Source of the DNA: Flagellimonas oceanensis
GTDB lineage: Bacteria; Bacteroidota; Bacteroidia; Flavobacteriales; Flavobacteriaceae
Assembly (NCBI RefSeq): GCF_003992595.1
Contig: NZ_RZNA01000003.1
Coordinates: 248,001 to 312,000 of the forward strand
Direction of reading: 5' to 3'
DNA length: 64,000 nucleotides
Shown here: positions 9,332 through 18,118 of the stretch, one piece after another
How the letters are laid out: each line of letters opens with the position of its first letter
How positions within the stretch are numbered: position 1 is the stretch's first letter
Program-made: the position numbers and the translations under genes
The notes under the pieces: generated by a model
What the model saw: only the letters and a program-made list of their open reading frames with translations
Database searches by the model: none
What the model was told of the DNA's origin: nothing

Positions 9332-9869
9332 AACTCAGTTCTTTTATATTCTCCAATGTTTTTGATAATTCCGACATGGCCCGGTGTCTTCTGGACATTA
9401 AGGTGCCTTGCGGTATTCCTGTTCTTTCCGTTAGTTGTTTGTAATTGTATCCTTCAAAATCGATGGCGATAATGATATCCTTGTAAGCAGGTTTTAAATC
9501 CTCTACGGCTTTTTTGAGTGCCTGTTCCATTTCAGGCGAGTAACGGTTGTCCGGATCTCCATAAAAGAACTCGGCAAACTCCCGCCACTGTTGATCGATG
9601 TCATCACTGGGCAGTTTCCTTTCTTTTTTGCCACGCATAATGTCTATGATCCTGTTTCGAATGGCATTGTACACGAATCCGCCCACATTGGTTATGGGCA
9701 GGGCATCATCCGATCGTGAAAACATCCGTAACGCAACGTCCTGCACAATATCCTCTGCATCCCGTTCCGAAGTGTCCCTGATCTTGGACTGCACATAGGA
9801 GCGCAGCGACCCATACTCCTCGGTAAAGAAGTCGGTCAGGTTGTTACGGTTATCGGTTTTGGCTGCCAT
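9321..9869 (-). CDS. ECF-type RNA polymerase sigma factor
   Basis: A 182-residue sigma-70-family protein. Region 2 is at about 14-85 (LRSYVQSKIRDTSERDAEDIVQDVALRMFSR and FVYNAIRNRIIDIMRGKK). Region 4 is at about 118-175 (LKPAYKDIIIAIDFEGYNYKQ and GIPQGTLMSRRHRAMSEL). Regions 1 and 3 are absent, as expected for ECF sigma factors. It precedes the small membrane protein with which it overlaps. The region upstream to 10042 is shared with the divergent prenyl synthase gene. The stimulus is unknown. Confidence 0.9.
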   Translation of the reverse strand: MAAKTDNRNNLTDFFTEEYGSLRSYVQSKIRDTSERDAEDIVQDVALRMFSRSDDALPITNVGGFVYNAIRNRIIDIMRGKKERKLPSDDIDQQWREFAEFFYGDPDNRYSPEMEQALKKAVEDLKPAYKDIIIAIDFEGYNYKQLTERTGIPQGTLMSRRHRAMSELSKTLENIKELSYGT

Positions 9870-9969
9870 TCAGTTGGATCAGGTTGCTTTTCACTTATAG
9901 AGACGAGGAAAAATCATTCTATTGCAGTTTTTCTGAAATTTTTTTCAAAAGAACCCAAATTTCCATGGT

Positions 9970-9986
9970 TGGATACAAAGTATCCA
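9970..9986. repeat. Short perfect inverted repeat in the divergent promoter region
   Basis: TGGATAC-AAA-GTATCCA, a 7-bp palindrome, lies between the divergent ECF sigma factor (start 9869) and prenyl synthase (start 10043). No T-run follows, so it is not a terminator. It could be an operator for either gene, but no second copy was seen in the window. Confidence 0.4.
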
Positions 9987-10029
9987 TGTTTTAGGATGGA
10001 GCCTTCATCCCAAATTCAATATTTGAATG

Positions 10030-10037
10030 TATTTTTG
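10030..10037 (+). promoter_or_regulatory. -7 promoter element of the prenyl synthase gene
   Basis: TATTTTTG matches TAnnTTTG exactly and ends only 5 bases before the ATG at 10043. The transcript would begin at or next to the start codon, so the mRNA is predicted to be leaderless or nearly so. No good -33 TTG is present. Confidence 0.55.
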
Positions 10038-10042
10038 GCTCC

Positions 10043-11026
10043 ATGTCAGATATCGATATCATTAGTCAATATAGAGAGCAGTTTGTTACGTATCTCAAAG
10101 CAAGGACCAGATTAGGAGAACCTAGGAATTTGTATGAGCCCGTACAATATATCTTGGGATTGGGAGGGAAACGAATGCGACCCATCCTCACTTTAATGAC
10201 CGCCGAGGCCTTTGGGGGAAAAGCCAAAGATGCGATGGATGCCGCACTGGCTATTGAAATGTTTCACAACTTTTCCCTGGTGCACGATGATATCATGGAC
10301 GATGCACCATTGCGAAGAGGAAAAACCACGGTCCATGAAAAATGGGACGTGAACACGGGAATCCTTTCAGGCGATGCCATGTTGATTTTGTCCTATCAGT
10401 TTTTCGAAAGCTATCCGACCGAAATGTACTTTGAACTGACCAAGTTGTTCAGTAAAACTTCACTGGAGGTATGCGAAGGCCAACAATACGATGTGGATTT
10501 TGAGACCCGTGACGATGTGACGATTACCGAATATCTGAAAATGATCGAGTACAAAACATCGGTTCTGGTCGCTGCCGCCATGAAAATGGGGGCCATTGTG
10601 GCGAATGCAACCCAAAAGGATGCCAATGCCATTTACGAATTCGGTCGTAATCTCGGCATTGCTTTTCAATTACAGGATGATTATTTGGATGCCTTTGGCG
10701 ACCCTAAGACCTTTGGTAAACAGGTTGGGGGCGACATCATGGAAAACAAGAAGACCTATTTGTACTTGAAATCCTTGGAAAAAGCCTCCAAAGATGATCA
10801 AGATGGTCTGTTGCATTTGTATTCCATAAAACCTGAAGATTCCACAGCGAAGGTAGCTGCCATAAAAACCATTTTTAAGGAAAGTGGGGCAGTGGAGGAA
10901 ACCAAAAAAGCCATAAAAAGTTTTACCCAAAAGGCATTTGACGCTTTGGCGGAAACCGAACTGCCAGAGAAAAACAAGGCTTTGCTAAAGCAATTTGGCG
11001 AAAGTTTGATGGAGCGGACCGTTTAG
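10043..11026 (+). CDS. Polyprenyl (geranylgeranyl-type) diphosphate synthase
   Basis: A 327-residue trans-isoprenyl diphosphate synthase that condenses IPP with allylic diphosphates in the cytoplasm. Motifs seen: GGKRMRP (IPP binding), first Asp-rich motif HDDIMDD followed by RRG, GDAML, then the second Asp-rich motif DDYLDAFGDP with FGKQVGGDI. The size and motifs fit FPP/GGPP synthases. Because it converges on crtY (tails overlap by 4 bases), the product may be the GGPP used for carotenoids, but a quinone side-chain role is possible. Product chain length cannot be read with certainty from the residues before the first motif. Confidence 0.9.
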   Translation: MSDIDIISQYREQFVTYLKARTRLGEPRNLYEPVQYILGLGGKRMRPILTLMTAEAFGGKAKDAMDAALAIEMFHNFSLVHDDIMDDAPLRRGKTTVHEKWDVNTGILSGDAMLILSYQFFESYPTEMYFELTKLFSKTSLEVCEGQQYDVDFETRDDVTITEYLKMIEYKTSVLVAAAMKMGAIVANATQKDANAIYEFGRNLGIAFQLQDDYLDAFGDPKTFGKQVGGDIMENKKTYLYLKSLEKASKDDQDGLLHLYSIKPEDSTAKVAAIKTIFKESGAVEETKKAIKSFTQKAFDALAETELPEKNKALLKQFGESLMERTV

Positions 11027-12165
11027 AACACCCGTTTGAACAAGGCTCTGATAAAAGGCATGGGTTTAGGTGCCATTACAATCTTGAGATCTTCCCATAA
11101 ATTGGTCTCGTTTTCGAGGAATTTTAAGATCAGCGATGCCTTCCTTCTTTTGAACATGGATTCGAAAATCTCGTGACCTAAGTGATTGTTCTCGTACAGA
11201 ATATCCAGCAATAGCATATCGTAAAACAAGAACCTGCTCTTTTGGTGGAATTCGGTCAATGGTTTCCCGGTTTTTAAATATTCCACCAATTTTGGCACTT
11301 GCCGACTTGTATTGTAGAAGGTATATCCAGTACTTGGCTTGGCCCATCCACCCGCAATTCCAATGTGAAAAACTCTATCAGTGTTGTGTTGATGAAACGG
11401 ATAGCAGGTCATCGGAATGCTGCCAAATTCTGTTTCTTCGATGGAGTATTTTGTATCACCGTAGTTCTCGGAAATGTACGTTTTGATGGCTGCTCCATAT
11501 TCACCTTTTTTCAATAGATGCTCAGAGAACAAGGTGTATTCCACCAAGGCTTCGTTAGCTGAAAAAGGTAGTACGTACATAAAGCGCGTATTACCTTTTT
11601 GAGGCACGGAAAAGTCCATGAAAGTAGCCTCTTCTGATTTAAATACCAACTGTTCGGTTTTTATTTGCCAGCCTACGAAGTGTTGTTGCAAAACGGGATA
11701 TTTGCTTTGTTTTAAAGGAGTTGAAGGGTCGTAGAGGCTGGAAAATACCGTTTGTCCAGAGTACTTTTGAGCTGAAGTAGTTACTAAAACCTTGTTTTCG
11801 AGCTCTTCAATATGTTTCGCTTCTTCCTGCACCCAAGTAATGTTGGGATAGGCTTTTACCTTTGGTACATAGTGGTTGTAAAAGTCAATGCCGCGTAGCA
11901 TTTTGTAGGTGTAGGGCGCAATGGAAGTTGATTTTTGAAGCTGCTGCCCACCCACATAAATATGTTTCCAAGTTCTATGGATCAGATTATCGAATCGACC
12001 TTTACCGTGCTCCCAAAAACACCACGTACGATCGTTCTTGGATTTATCATCCTTATCCAACACCAATATGGATTTAGAGGCAAAGGACTCATCCTTGCCC
12101 AAAGCGTCAGCCAACAATAGTCCTGCAGCTCCCGCTCCTATAATGATGTAATCGTACTTGGGCAT
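11023..12165 (-). CDS. crtY: Lycopene beta-cyclase
   Basis: A 380-residue flavoprotein that cyclises the ends of lycopene to beta-carotene. It begins with the dinucleotide-binding motif DYIIIGAGAAGLLLADAL. Family motifs seen are RTWCFWE, GWQIKTE, FMDFSVPQ, FMYVLPFSANEALVEYTLFS and GGWAKPSTGYTF, all typical of CrtY/CrtL enzymes. It faces the isoprenyl diphosphate synthase gene, supporting a carotenoid (zeaxanthin-type) pathway as in many yellow Flavobacteriaceae. The other crt genes are not in the window. Confidence 0.93.
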   Translation of the reverse strand: MPKYDYIIIGAGAAGLLLADALGKDESFASKSILVLDKDDKSKNDRTWCFWEHGKGRFDNLIHRTWKHIYVGGQQLQKSTSIAPYTYKMLRGIDFYNHYVPKVKAYPNITWVQEEAKHIEELENKVLVTTSAQKYSGQTVFSSLYDPSTPLKQSKYPVLQQHFVGWQIKTEQLVFKSEEATFMDFSVPQKGNTRFMYVLPFSANEALVEYTLFSEHLLKKGEYGAAIKTYISENYGDTKYSIEETEFGSIPMTCYPFHQHNTDRVFHIGIAGGWAKPSTGYTFYNTSRQVPKLVEYLKTGKPLTEFHQKSRFLFYDMLLLDILYENNHLGHEIFESMFKRRKASLILKFLENETNLWEDLKIVMAPKPMPFIRALFKRVF

Positions 12166-12206
12166 GGTATCAAAGATAGGGGAAGAAATTTGGAATTATC
12201 TCTTCT

Positions 12207-13097
12207 CTATTCCTGCATTTTTTCTACAAACTTGTGCGGATAAATCTCGTTTATTTGAGATTTTTGCTCTCCATTCAGTGCTTTGTATTCCAGATTGAAT
12301 TTTTCAATCGAAATCCGATTTCTTAATTCGGCTATTTCCTGAATGATGGCATCAGAAATTTGTTTGTAAAATCCATAACTTAAATCGGCATGGGATATGA
12401 GTATAATTGTAGATTTCGATTCATTATTATACTCATATTCCTTCACAAGTGTTTTCAGTTCTGCCATGGAAGCACTTTGATTGTTGACTAGGATTTCTTT
12501 GTTTTTAGTCAGTCTAATATTTAAGGCCTTTGTTCGGTCATAATCTGTTACAGTCTGAGCGTTTTCAACAACACCGGCATCAGTTTCAATGTAACTAAAC
12601 ATCATAAAAGTGCATAATTTATAGAGGTGGAGTTCAAAATCTTCTTCGGATAAAACATCTAAGATTTCTTTTGCTTGTATTGATGCCTTTGGACTGTTGG
12701 ATTGAATTACACTCTTAAAAGCCTTCAATTTTGATGAGGAATACATGGCTGAATCATTTAAAACTTGTTCTCTGCATTTCCGAAGTGCTTCTTCATTTCC
12801 TTTTTCAAGATTTCGAAATTCTATATAAAAGTATTTGGATGGAACCTTGTCGAAACCCTTTCCATCAGCAAACTTTTTAAGAAGATCCCGATAACTTTTA
12901 GCTGAGCTGTCAGCCAATATTTCTTCATCAATGAGTAGAGTTTGATAATCGGAAATAAGCTGTTTGAAAGCTAAACCATTATCTGGATAGGATTGATAGG
13001 TACATTCCATCATCTTTTCTTCAATCCTTTTTGATTGTCCCGAACAAGATGTTTGAAATAATATCACTATTAAAGCGGATAGCAAATGAGTCTTCAT
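12207..13097 (-). CDS. Hypothetical lipoprotein
   Basis: A 296-residue protein that I do not recognise. It starts with a lipoprotein signal peptide (MKTHLLSALIVILFQTSCSG, lipobox Cys18). The rest is mostly helical, charged and without obvious domain motifs. It includes DSAMYSSSKLKAFKSVIQ and a C-terminal HKFVEKMQE. It is monocistronic between crtY and the TonB receptor, all on the minus strand. Base composition looks slightly more AT-rich than its neighbours, which could indicate a strain-variable gene, but I cannot show this. Confidence 0.65.
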   Translation of the reverse strand: MKTHLLSALIVILFQTSCSGQSKRIEEKMMECTYQSYPDNGLAFKQLISDYQTLLIDEEILADSSAKSYRDLLKKFADGKGFDKVPSKYFYIEFRNLEKGNEEALRKCREQVLNDSAMYSSSKLKAFKSVIQSNSPKASIQAKEILDVLSEEDFELHLYKLCTFMMFSYIETDAGVVENAQTVTDYDRTKALNIRLTKNKEILVNNQSASMAELKTLVKEYEYNNESKSTIILISHADLSYGFYKQISDAIIQEIAELRNRISIEKFNLEYKALNGEQKSQINEIYPHKFVEKMQE

Positions 13098-13154
13098 AAA
13101 AGGGTTGTATCTGATTCAAAAATAACCGTTTTCAAATAGGATACTCCCTACTCT

Positions 13155-15425
13155 CTAAAAAACCGTGTACCGCAAGCCAAAGAACCCACGGATCCCTTGG
13201 TTGGGTCCATAGACATAACTGGGGTCAAAAGTGAGCGCGTAGGGGTTGTTGGGTGTCGCCACGGCATTGCCATTGCTGTCAAATGTCACTTCTCTATCAA
13301 ACGGGTCGTTGGCCCGTGCGATAATAAAGGGGTTGCCACGGTTCGGAGTCCAATCCAACAAGTTTTTAATACCTCCATACACTTCAAAATTGTTCAGTCC
13401 TTTGTAGGAAAACTGGATGTTCTGGATGCTCCAAGTGGGAGAATACTCACTTCGAGGGTCCAAATCGCCCAAGAGCGGTAAACGCATCGGACCATACAAG
13501 TTTCCAGTATAATCGACCGTAAGGTGGAGCGAACGAAAGGTGTACGATAAGTTCCACGTAGCGGTAATGCTTTCGGTTAGGATCTGTTGTTGGGTAACCC
13601 CGTTTTCGATGCTGCTCACATCTTGCCAAGTGGCTCCCATCACAATCTTAAAACTGCTCGGAAAAGCAATATCCAAGTTGGAACTTACACCTTGTGAAAC
13701 GGATTTTCCATCCAAATTATCATAAATGATCTGGTTGGGATTCGTCTCATAGTCGGGCAGTATCACATTCGAGAATCGTGTGTAGAACGCAGAAGCATCC
13801 AATCCGATAAAAGTACCGTTATCGCTATAAATTTTCTTCAAATAATTGATGTTGACATTGACAGACCGTTCTGGTTTCAATTCTTCGGCAATGATGACCT
13901 CTCTTGATCCAGTAAGCGCTGCGTGATCTTCCGTAAACAAGTTTACCACACGAAATCCGGTTCCTGCATTCACCCGAAAAATATCGTTGTCGGAAATCTT
14001 CCACTTATAAGCGGCGCGTGGGGTTAAAATATTGCCGTGCCGTTGGTCATAATCGTACCGTAGCCCGGCCAAAAAAGAATGTTTGGGAGCAAAGGTGTAT
14101 TCATCCTGAACAAATACACTTGGAATCCAAATATTGTCGGCCTCGGTGGTCGCGGGTGTGTTATCATCATAATAATTATAACGAATCGCACTTCCGAACA
14201 ACAAATCGTGATTTCCGGCGGTTTTGTCCCAGGTCAATTGGGCAAAACCAATGCGTTGGTCCGCCATATACTCTGTATCGCCGTACACTGAGTTCTGGTT
14301 GTGATCGTTATAGGAGAAAGAGAGGAGTAACTTTTCCTTGAACGGCAGCTGATACTTTCCGAGCAACTCCCATCTTCGCGTGTAAATACTTTCCCCATAG
14401 ATTTCATCCCCGCCACGGTATCCTGGAGTCCATTGCATCTCACCGCCCCAGCGGTCCTCATAAAAAAAGCGACCCGCCAAGGAGAACAATCGGTTATCCT
14501 TCCGTTCAAAATCCCATTTTTGGAAAATGGAAATACGGTCTTGAAGCGTCAAATCGGTAAAATTATCACCGTTGTTGTCCACTGGAACATCATAATTGAA
14601 ATAGTTAATACCCAAAAGCAGGTTTGTTTTATCACTGACCGATATTTTACTGCCCACGTCCAAATTGTACTCGCCCCAACCCGTGGCAAAGCCATCGGCA
14701 AAAAATGCTGGAGCACTCAATGCATTTTTTGTGATGATGTTGATCAATCCGCCTACTGCTTCGCTACCATAAAGTGAAGAGGCAGGACCTTTTACGATTT
14801 CAATCTGTTCAATCAATGAGTTTGGGATGCCTGTGAGGCCGTACACCGTACCCAACCCACTGACAATGGGCATTCCGTCGATAAGAACCAGCGTGTAAGG
14901 TCCCTCCAGACCGTTAATGTGTATATCCCCGGTATTGCAGACATTGCAATTGATCTGCGGGCGGACCCCATTCACATTCTGAAGCGCATCAAAAACACTG
15001 GCCGTAGGATTCTTTTTTAAAAAAGTGGGGGAGTAGACCTCCACCGGTACAGGACTCTCCAATCGGCTTACCGGTTTTAGGGTGCCCGTTACCACGGTTT
15101 CATCCAAACTTTGTGCGGAGGCTTCCAATTGTATGTTGATGGTTTTGTTGGCTCCTGCCCCCAAACTGATTTTAGTCTGATACGGTTGATACCCCAATGA
15201 GGTTACCAACAAAATATAATCTCCCGGTTGAATGCCTGTTAACTCAAATAGACCATCAATATCCGTAGCGGTTCCGATTTCGGTGTCTCTGAGTACAATG
15301 TTTGCCAAGGGCAAAGGCTCTCCATTGTCCGTTACTTTTCCGACCAAAGATGCCGTTTGGGCAAAACAACAACTGCTTACCAAAGCTATCCATAAGAGGG
15401 TTAGATGTCTACAAAGTAATTTCAA
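13155..15425 (-). CDS. TonB-dependent outer-membrane receptor, probably metal-related
   Basis: A 756-residue receptor. It has a signal peptide, a CarboxypepD-regulatory-like domain (about 25-105: GKVTDNGEPLPLANIVLRD), a plug domain (about 125-235) and a 22-strand barrel ending in an aromatic residue (GLRYTVF). The plug contains the CNVCNTGDIHINGLEGPY segment and GPASSLYGSEAVGGLINIIT. The start must be the TTG at 15425, because an in-frame stop precedes it and the signal peptide needs it. It is divergent from the DtxR-family repressor with a palindrome between them, which suggests metal-dependent control and import of a metal chelate. The ligand is unknown. Confidence 0.88.
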   Translation of the reverse strand: MKLLCRHLTLLWIALVSSCCFAQTASLVGKVTDNGEPLPLANIVLRDTEIGTATDIDGLFELTGIQPGDYILLVTSLGYQPYQTKISLGAGANKTINIQLEASAQSLDETVVTGTLKPVSRLESPVPVEVYSPTFLKKNPTASVFDALQNVNGVRPQINCNVCNTGDIHINGLEGPYTLVLIDGMPIVSGLGTVYGLTGIPNSLIEQIEIVKGPASSLYGSEAVGGLINIITKNALSAPAFFADGFATGWGEYNLDVGSKISVSDKTNLLLGINYFNYDVPVDNNGDNFTDLTLQDRISIFQKWDFERKDNRLFSLAGRFFYEDRWGGEMQWTPGYRGGDEIYGESIYTRRWELLGKYQLPFKEKLLLSFSYNDHNQNSVYGDTEYMADQRIGFAQLTWDKTAGNHDLLFGSAIRYNYYDDNTPATTEADNIWIPSVFVQDEYTFAPKHSFLAGLRYDYDQRHGNILTPRAAYKWKISDNDIFRVNAGTGFRVVNLFTEDHAALTGSREVIIAEELKPERSVNVNINYLKKIYSDNGTFIGLDASAFYTRFSNVILPDYETNPNQIIYDNLDGKSVSQGVSSNLDIAFPSSFKIVMGATWQDVSSIENGVTQQQILTESITATWNLSYTFRSLHLTVDYTGNLYGPMRLPLLGDLDPRSEYSPTWSIQNIQFSYKGLNNFEVYGGIKNLLDWTPNRGNPFIIARANDPFDREVTFDSNGNAVATPNNPYALTFDPSYVYGPNQGIRGFFGLRYTVF

Positions 15426-15441
15426 TTAGCAAAAAATTAAA

Positions 15442-15457
15442 TTTAGACAAAGCTAAA
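15442..15457. promoter_or_regulatory. Candidate operator between TonB receptor and DtxR-family gene
   Basis: TTTAG-ACAAAG-CTAAA, a 16-bp imperfect palindrome with 5-bp perfect arms, lies between the divergent starts at 15425 and 15505. A -7-like TATTTTTG follows at 15482-15489 for the plus-strand gene. Its size and place fit a DtxR/MntR box. Binding is inferred, not seen. Confidence 0.5.
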
Positions 15458-15504
15458 AATAGATTTTGTCAAATAAAAATGTATTTTTGGAAAAATATTT
15501 TTTG

Positions 15505-16161
15505 ATGACCCGATCAGAGGAGAATTATTTAAAGACAATTTTTCATTTGGGCGGTGGCGACTCCAAGTCCATTACCACCAATGCCATTGCGGAGCAGATG
15601 GAAACAAAACCATCTTCCGTGACCGATATGGCCAAGAAATTATCGGAAAAAGGATTGGTGGATTATGTGCGGTACCAAGGAGTGTCGTTGACCGATGCCG
15701 GTGTGAAGACTGCCTTGTCCATCATCAGAAAACATCGACTCTGGGAAGTTTTTTTGGTAAAGAAGCTTGATTTTACCTGGGATGAGGTGCACGAAGTGGC
15801 GGAGCAGTTGGAACATATCAAAAGTGAAAAGTTGATCGATAAGATCGATGAGCTTCTGGAGTTTCCCAAACACGATCCGCACGGCGATCCTATTCCAACC
15901 AAGGATGGAAAGTTTCAGGAACGCGACGAAAAATTGCTCAGTGAAATGCCCATCAATTCGCAAGGTGTTTGTGTTGGTGTCAAGGATTCCTCGGTACCCT
16001 TTCTAAAGTTTTTGGATAAGAATAAAATCGCTCTGGGGAACACCATTAAAGTACTGGACAAGGAAGATTTTGATAATTCCCTCCGCATTCAAATGGATGG
16101 TAAAGAGATGCGCATATCACATCAAATAGCAGCTAACTTATATGTAAAAAAGAACGACTGA
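15505..16161 (+). CDS. DtxR/MntR-family metal-dependent transcriptional repressor
   Basis: A 218-residue regulator. It has a winged-helix HTH (about 1-65: MTRSEENYLKTIFHL, TKPSSVTDMAKKLSEKGLV), a dimerisation and metal-binding domain (RKHRLWEVFLV and DEVHEVAEQLEHIKSEKL supply His and Glu ligands), and a C-terminal SH3/FeoA-like domain. A longer reading frame begins at TTG 15466, but the ATG at 15505 gives the canonical MTRSEENYL start. The stop overlaps the ZIP transporter start by one base, so the two form an operon. Whether it senses Mn, Fe or Zn is open; the ZIP partner suggests divalent transition metals. Confidence 0.9.
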   Translation: MTRSEENYLKTIFHLGGGDSKSITTNAIAEQMETKPSSVTDMAKKLSEKGLVDYVRYQGVSLTDAGVKTALSIIRKHRLWEVFLVKKLDFTWDEVHEVAEQLEHIKSEKLIDKIDELLEFPKHDPHGDPIPTKDGKFQERDEKLLSEMPINSQGVCVGVKDSSVPFLKFLDKNKIALGNTIKVLDKEDFDNSLRIQMDGKEMRISHQIAANLYVKKND

Positions 16162-16982
16162 TGGAACAGGTAATTCAATATTTTCAAGAAATAGATCCCG
16201 TATTGGCGGCATTGTACGCGACGCTTTTTACTTGGGGACTGACCGCTGCAGGGGCAGGTCTGGTTTTTTTGTTCAAAAGCCCGAATCGTGCCTTAATGGA
16301 CGGAATGTTGGGTTTTACCGGAGGTGTCATGGTCGCTGCCAGTTTTTGGAGCCTTCTGGCACCAGGGATTGAAATGAGTCCCGGGGATGGTTTTGTTAAA
16401 GTGATTCCAGCGGCCGTGGGCTTTTTAACGGGTGCAGCCTTTATTTTTGGGCTGGATAAAATTTTGCCCCACTTGCACATCAATTTTAAAGTAGATGAGG
16501 CGGAAGGGGTAAAGACACCTTGGCATCGTACCACCTTATTGGTCTTGGCCATTACCCTGCACAATATTCCCGAAGGATTGGCCGTAGGTGTTCTGTTTGG
16601 AGGTGTAGCCTCAGGTTTTGAAGGTGCCACTATTGGAGGGGCCGTGGCCCTGGCCTTGGGTATCGGATTGCAGAACTTTCCGGAAGGTTTTGCCGTCGCC
16701 GTACCTATGCGCAGGCATGGTCTCAGCCGACGGAAAAGTTGGATGTACGGTCAGGCATCGGCCCTAGTGGAACCCATGGCCGGTGTATTGGGAGCTTGGG
16801 CGGTATTGACCTTTGAACCTATACTTCCATATGCGCTCGCATTTGCTGCAGGTGCCATGATTTTTGTGGTGGTGGAAGAGGTGATTCCGGAAACGCAACA
16901 AGACAAATACACCGATATCGCCACAATGGGCTTTATCGGTGGATTCATTATTATGATGACTTTGGATGTGGGTCTGGGATAA
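16161..16982 (+). CDS. ZIP-family divalent metal transporter
   Basis: A 273-residue inner-membrane transporter with eight predicted TM helices, similar to ZupT/GufA. The metal-binding helices carry HNIPEGLAVGV (TM4, about 133) and QNFPEGFAVAV (TM5, about 172), where the second motif has Gln in place of the usual His. A VEEVIPE motif lies near residue 235. The His-rich cytosolic loop usual between TM3 and TM4 is short. It is translationally coupled to the DtxR-type repressor, which presumably controls it. It imports Zn, Fe or Mn; specificity cannot be read. Confidence 0.9.
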   Translation: MEQVIQYFQEIDPVLAALYATLFTWGLTAAGAGLVFLFKSPNRALMDGMLGFTGGVMVAASFWSLLAPGIEMSPGDGFVKVIPAAVGFLTGAAFIFGLDKILPHLHINFKVDEAEGVKTPWHRTTLLVLAITLHNIPEGLAVGVLFGGVASGFEGATIGGAVALALGIGLQNFPEGFAVAVPMRRHGLSRRKSWMYGQASALVEPMAGVLGAWAVLTFEPILPYALAFAAGAMIFVVVEEVIPETQQDKYTDIATMGFIGGFIIMMTLDVGLG

Positions 16983-16988
16983 ATTTAT

Positions 16989-18116
16989 TTATCCCCCAAT
17001 CAAATCAAATACACCCTTGGTCAAAAACTGATCTGTTTCGTTCAATCCGGTTGATATGATTTCGGTATACCCATCATAGGTGCCACCTTGTTTTATGGCT
17101 ACTCTCTCAAAGGTGTAGTCCCCATCTTTTTGCTCGATTAACTTAAGCACGTAATAATTGCCTTCGGATTCAATCACGGCTTCTTCGGGCAATGACCAGG
17201 TTTTGGTGGTATCTGTCATGATCATGGCATCAACGAACATTCCTGGCAGAAAGTTACCGTCCTCTTCGTGGGCTAAGTGCCCGTGTACCTTGATGGTTCT
17301 TTTGGCATCGTCAATGGAGGTGCCCACCAAGTGCACTTCCGCATCAAATGCATCTTCCGATGCCTCGGGAATTTTAAACTGGATTTTTTGTCCTTTCTTC
17401 ACTTTTAGGATATCCTTCTCAAAAACCGTGAGTTCCAAATGGACATGGTCATTGTCGACGATCTCCAAAATTTCGGTGGCAGGCGAAACATAACTTCCCT
17501 TGGCCACGTTCATTTTTGTGATGCTTCCAGCAATAGGCGCGTATATTGCTGCTTGCGAAGATATATTTCCTTGTTCTACTTTACTGGGTGAAATATTGAG
17601 CATTTGCAATTGTTCCCTTAAACCCTGATAACGTGCCTTGGCCGTTTCGTAATTGCTCTTGGCTTGAAGAAAGTTCTTTTGAGAGGCTATTTTCTCATCA
17701 AAAAGGGTTTGGTTTCTTTCAAACTCAGCCTTTAGGTAATCCAACTGATTGAATACCTCAAGGTAATCTTGTTGCATTTGCACAAACTCCTGGTTTTCCA
17801 AGACCACCAATAGTTGTCCTTTTTTTACTTGATCACCGATAAGCAGCGATGTCTGCTTTACAAAACCACCCATAAACGCCGTAACACTGGCTCGGTTTTC
17901 TGGTGGTACGTCGATCATCCCGGAGGTTTCCACCATTTTCGGAAAGGTTCTTTTTTCCATGGCACTTATCATCAAGTCATTGGTGTCAAATTGATCTTTT
18001 GTGACGACAATCCCCGATGCTTCTGCTTGTTCTTCGGAGGTGGATGCTTCGTTGTTCTTATCGCCGCAGCCCATCATCAGAAGGAAAACAGCGGCTATTT
18101 GAAATATATGTTTCAT
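16989..18116 (-). CDS. CusB/CzcB-type RND adaptor lipoprotein
   Basis: A 375-residue periplasmic adaptor for heavy-metal efflux. The lipoprotein signal has lipobox LLMMGC (Cys17). It has a beta-barrel and lipoyl part (about 50-120), a short alpha hairpin (about 115-175), a second lipoyl half (IYAPIAGSITKMNVAKG) and C-terminal domains. The N-terminal Met/His metal-binding tail of CusB is not evident. It follows the CusA-TolC fusion gene with a 2-base gap, so it is the last gene of that operon, and its tail converges on the ZIP gene. Confidence 0.9.
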   Translation of the reverse strand: MKHIFQIAAVFLLMMGCGDKNNEASTSEEQAEASGIVVTKDQFDTNDLMISAMEKRTFPKMVETSGMIDVPPENRASVTAFMGGFVKQTSLLIGDQVKKGQLLVVLENQEFVQMQQDYLEVFNQLDYLKAEFERNQTLFDEKIASQKNFLQAKSNYETAKARYQGLREQLQMLNISPSKVEQGNISSQAAIYAPIAGSITKMNVAKGSYVSPATEILEIVDNDHVHLELTVFEKDILKVKKGQKIQFKIPEASEDAFDAEVHLVGTSIDDAKRTIKVHGHLAHEEDGNFLPGMFVDAMIMTDTTKTWSLPEEAVIESEGNYYVLKLIEQKDGDYTFERVAIKQGGTYDGYTEIISTGLNETDQFLTKGVFDLIGG

Positions 18117-18118
18117 TG

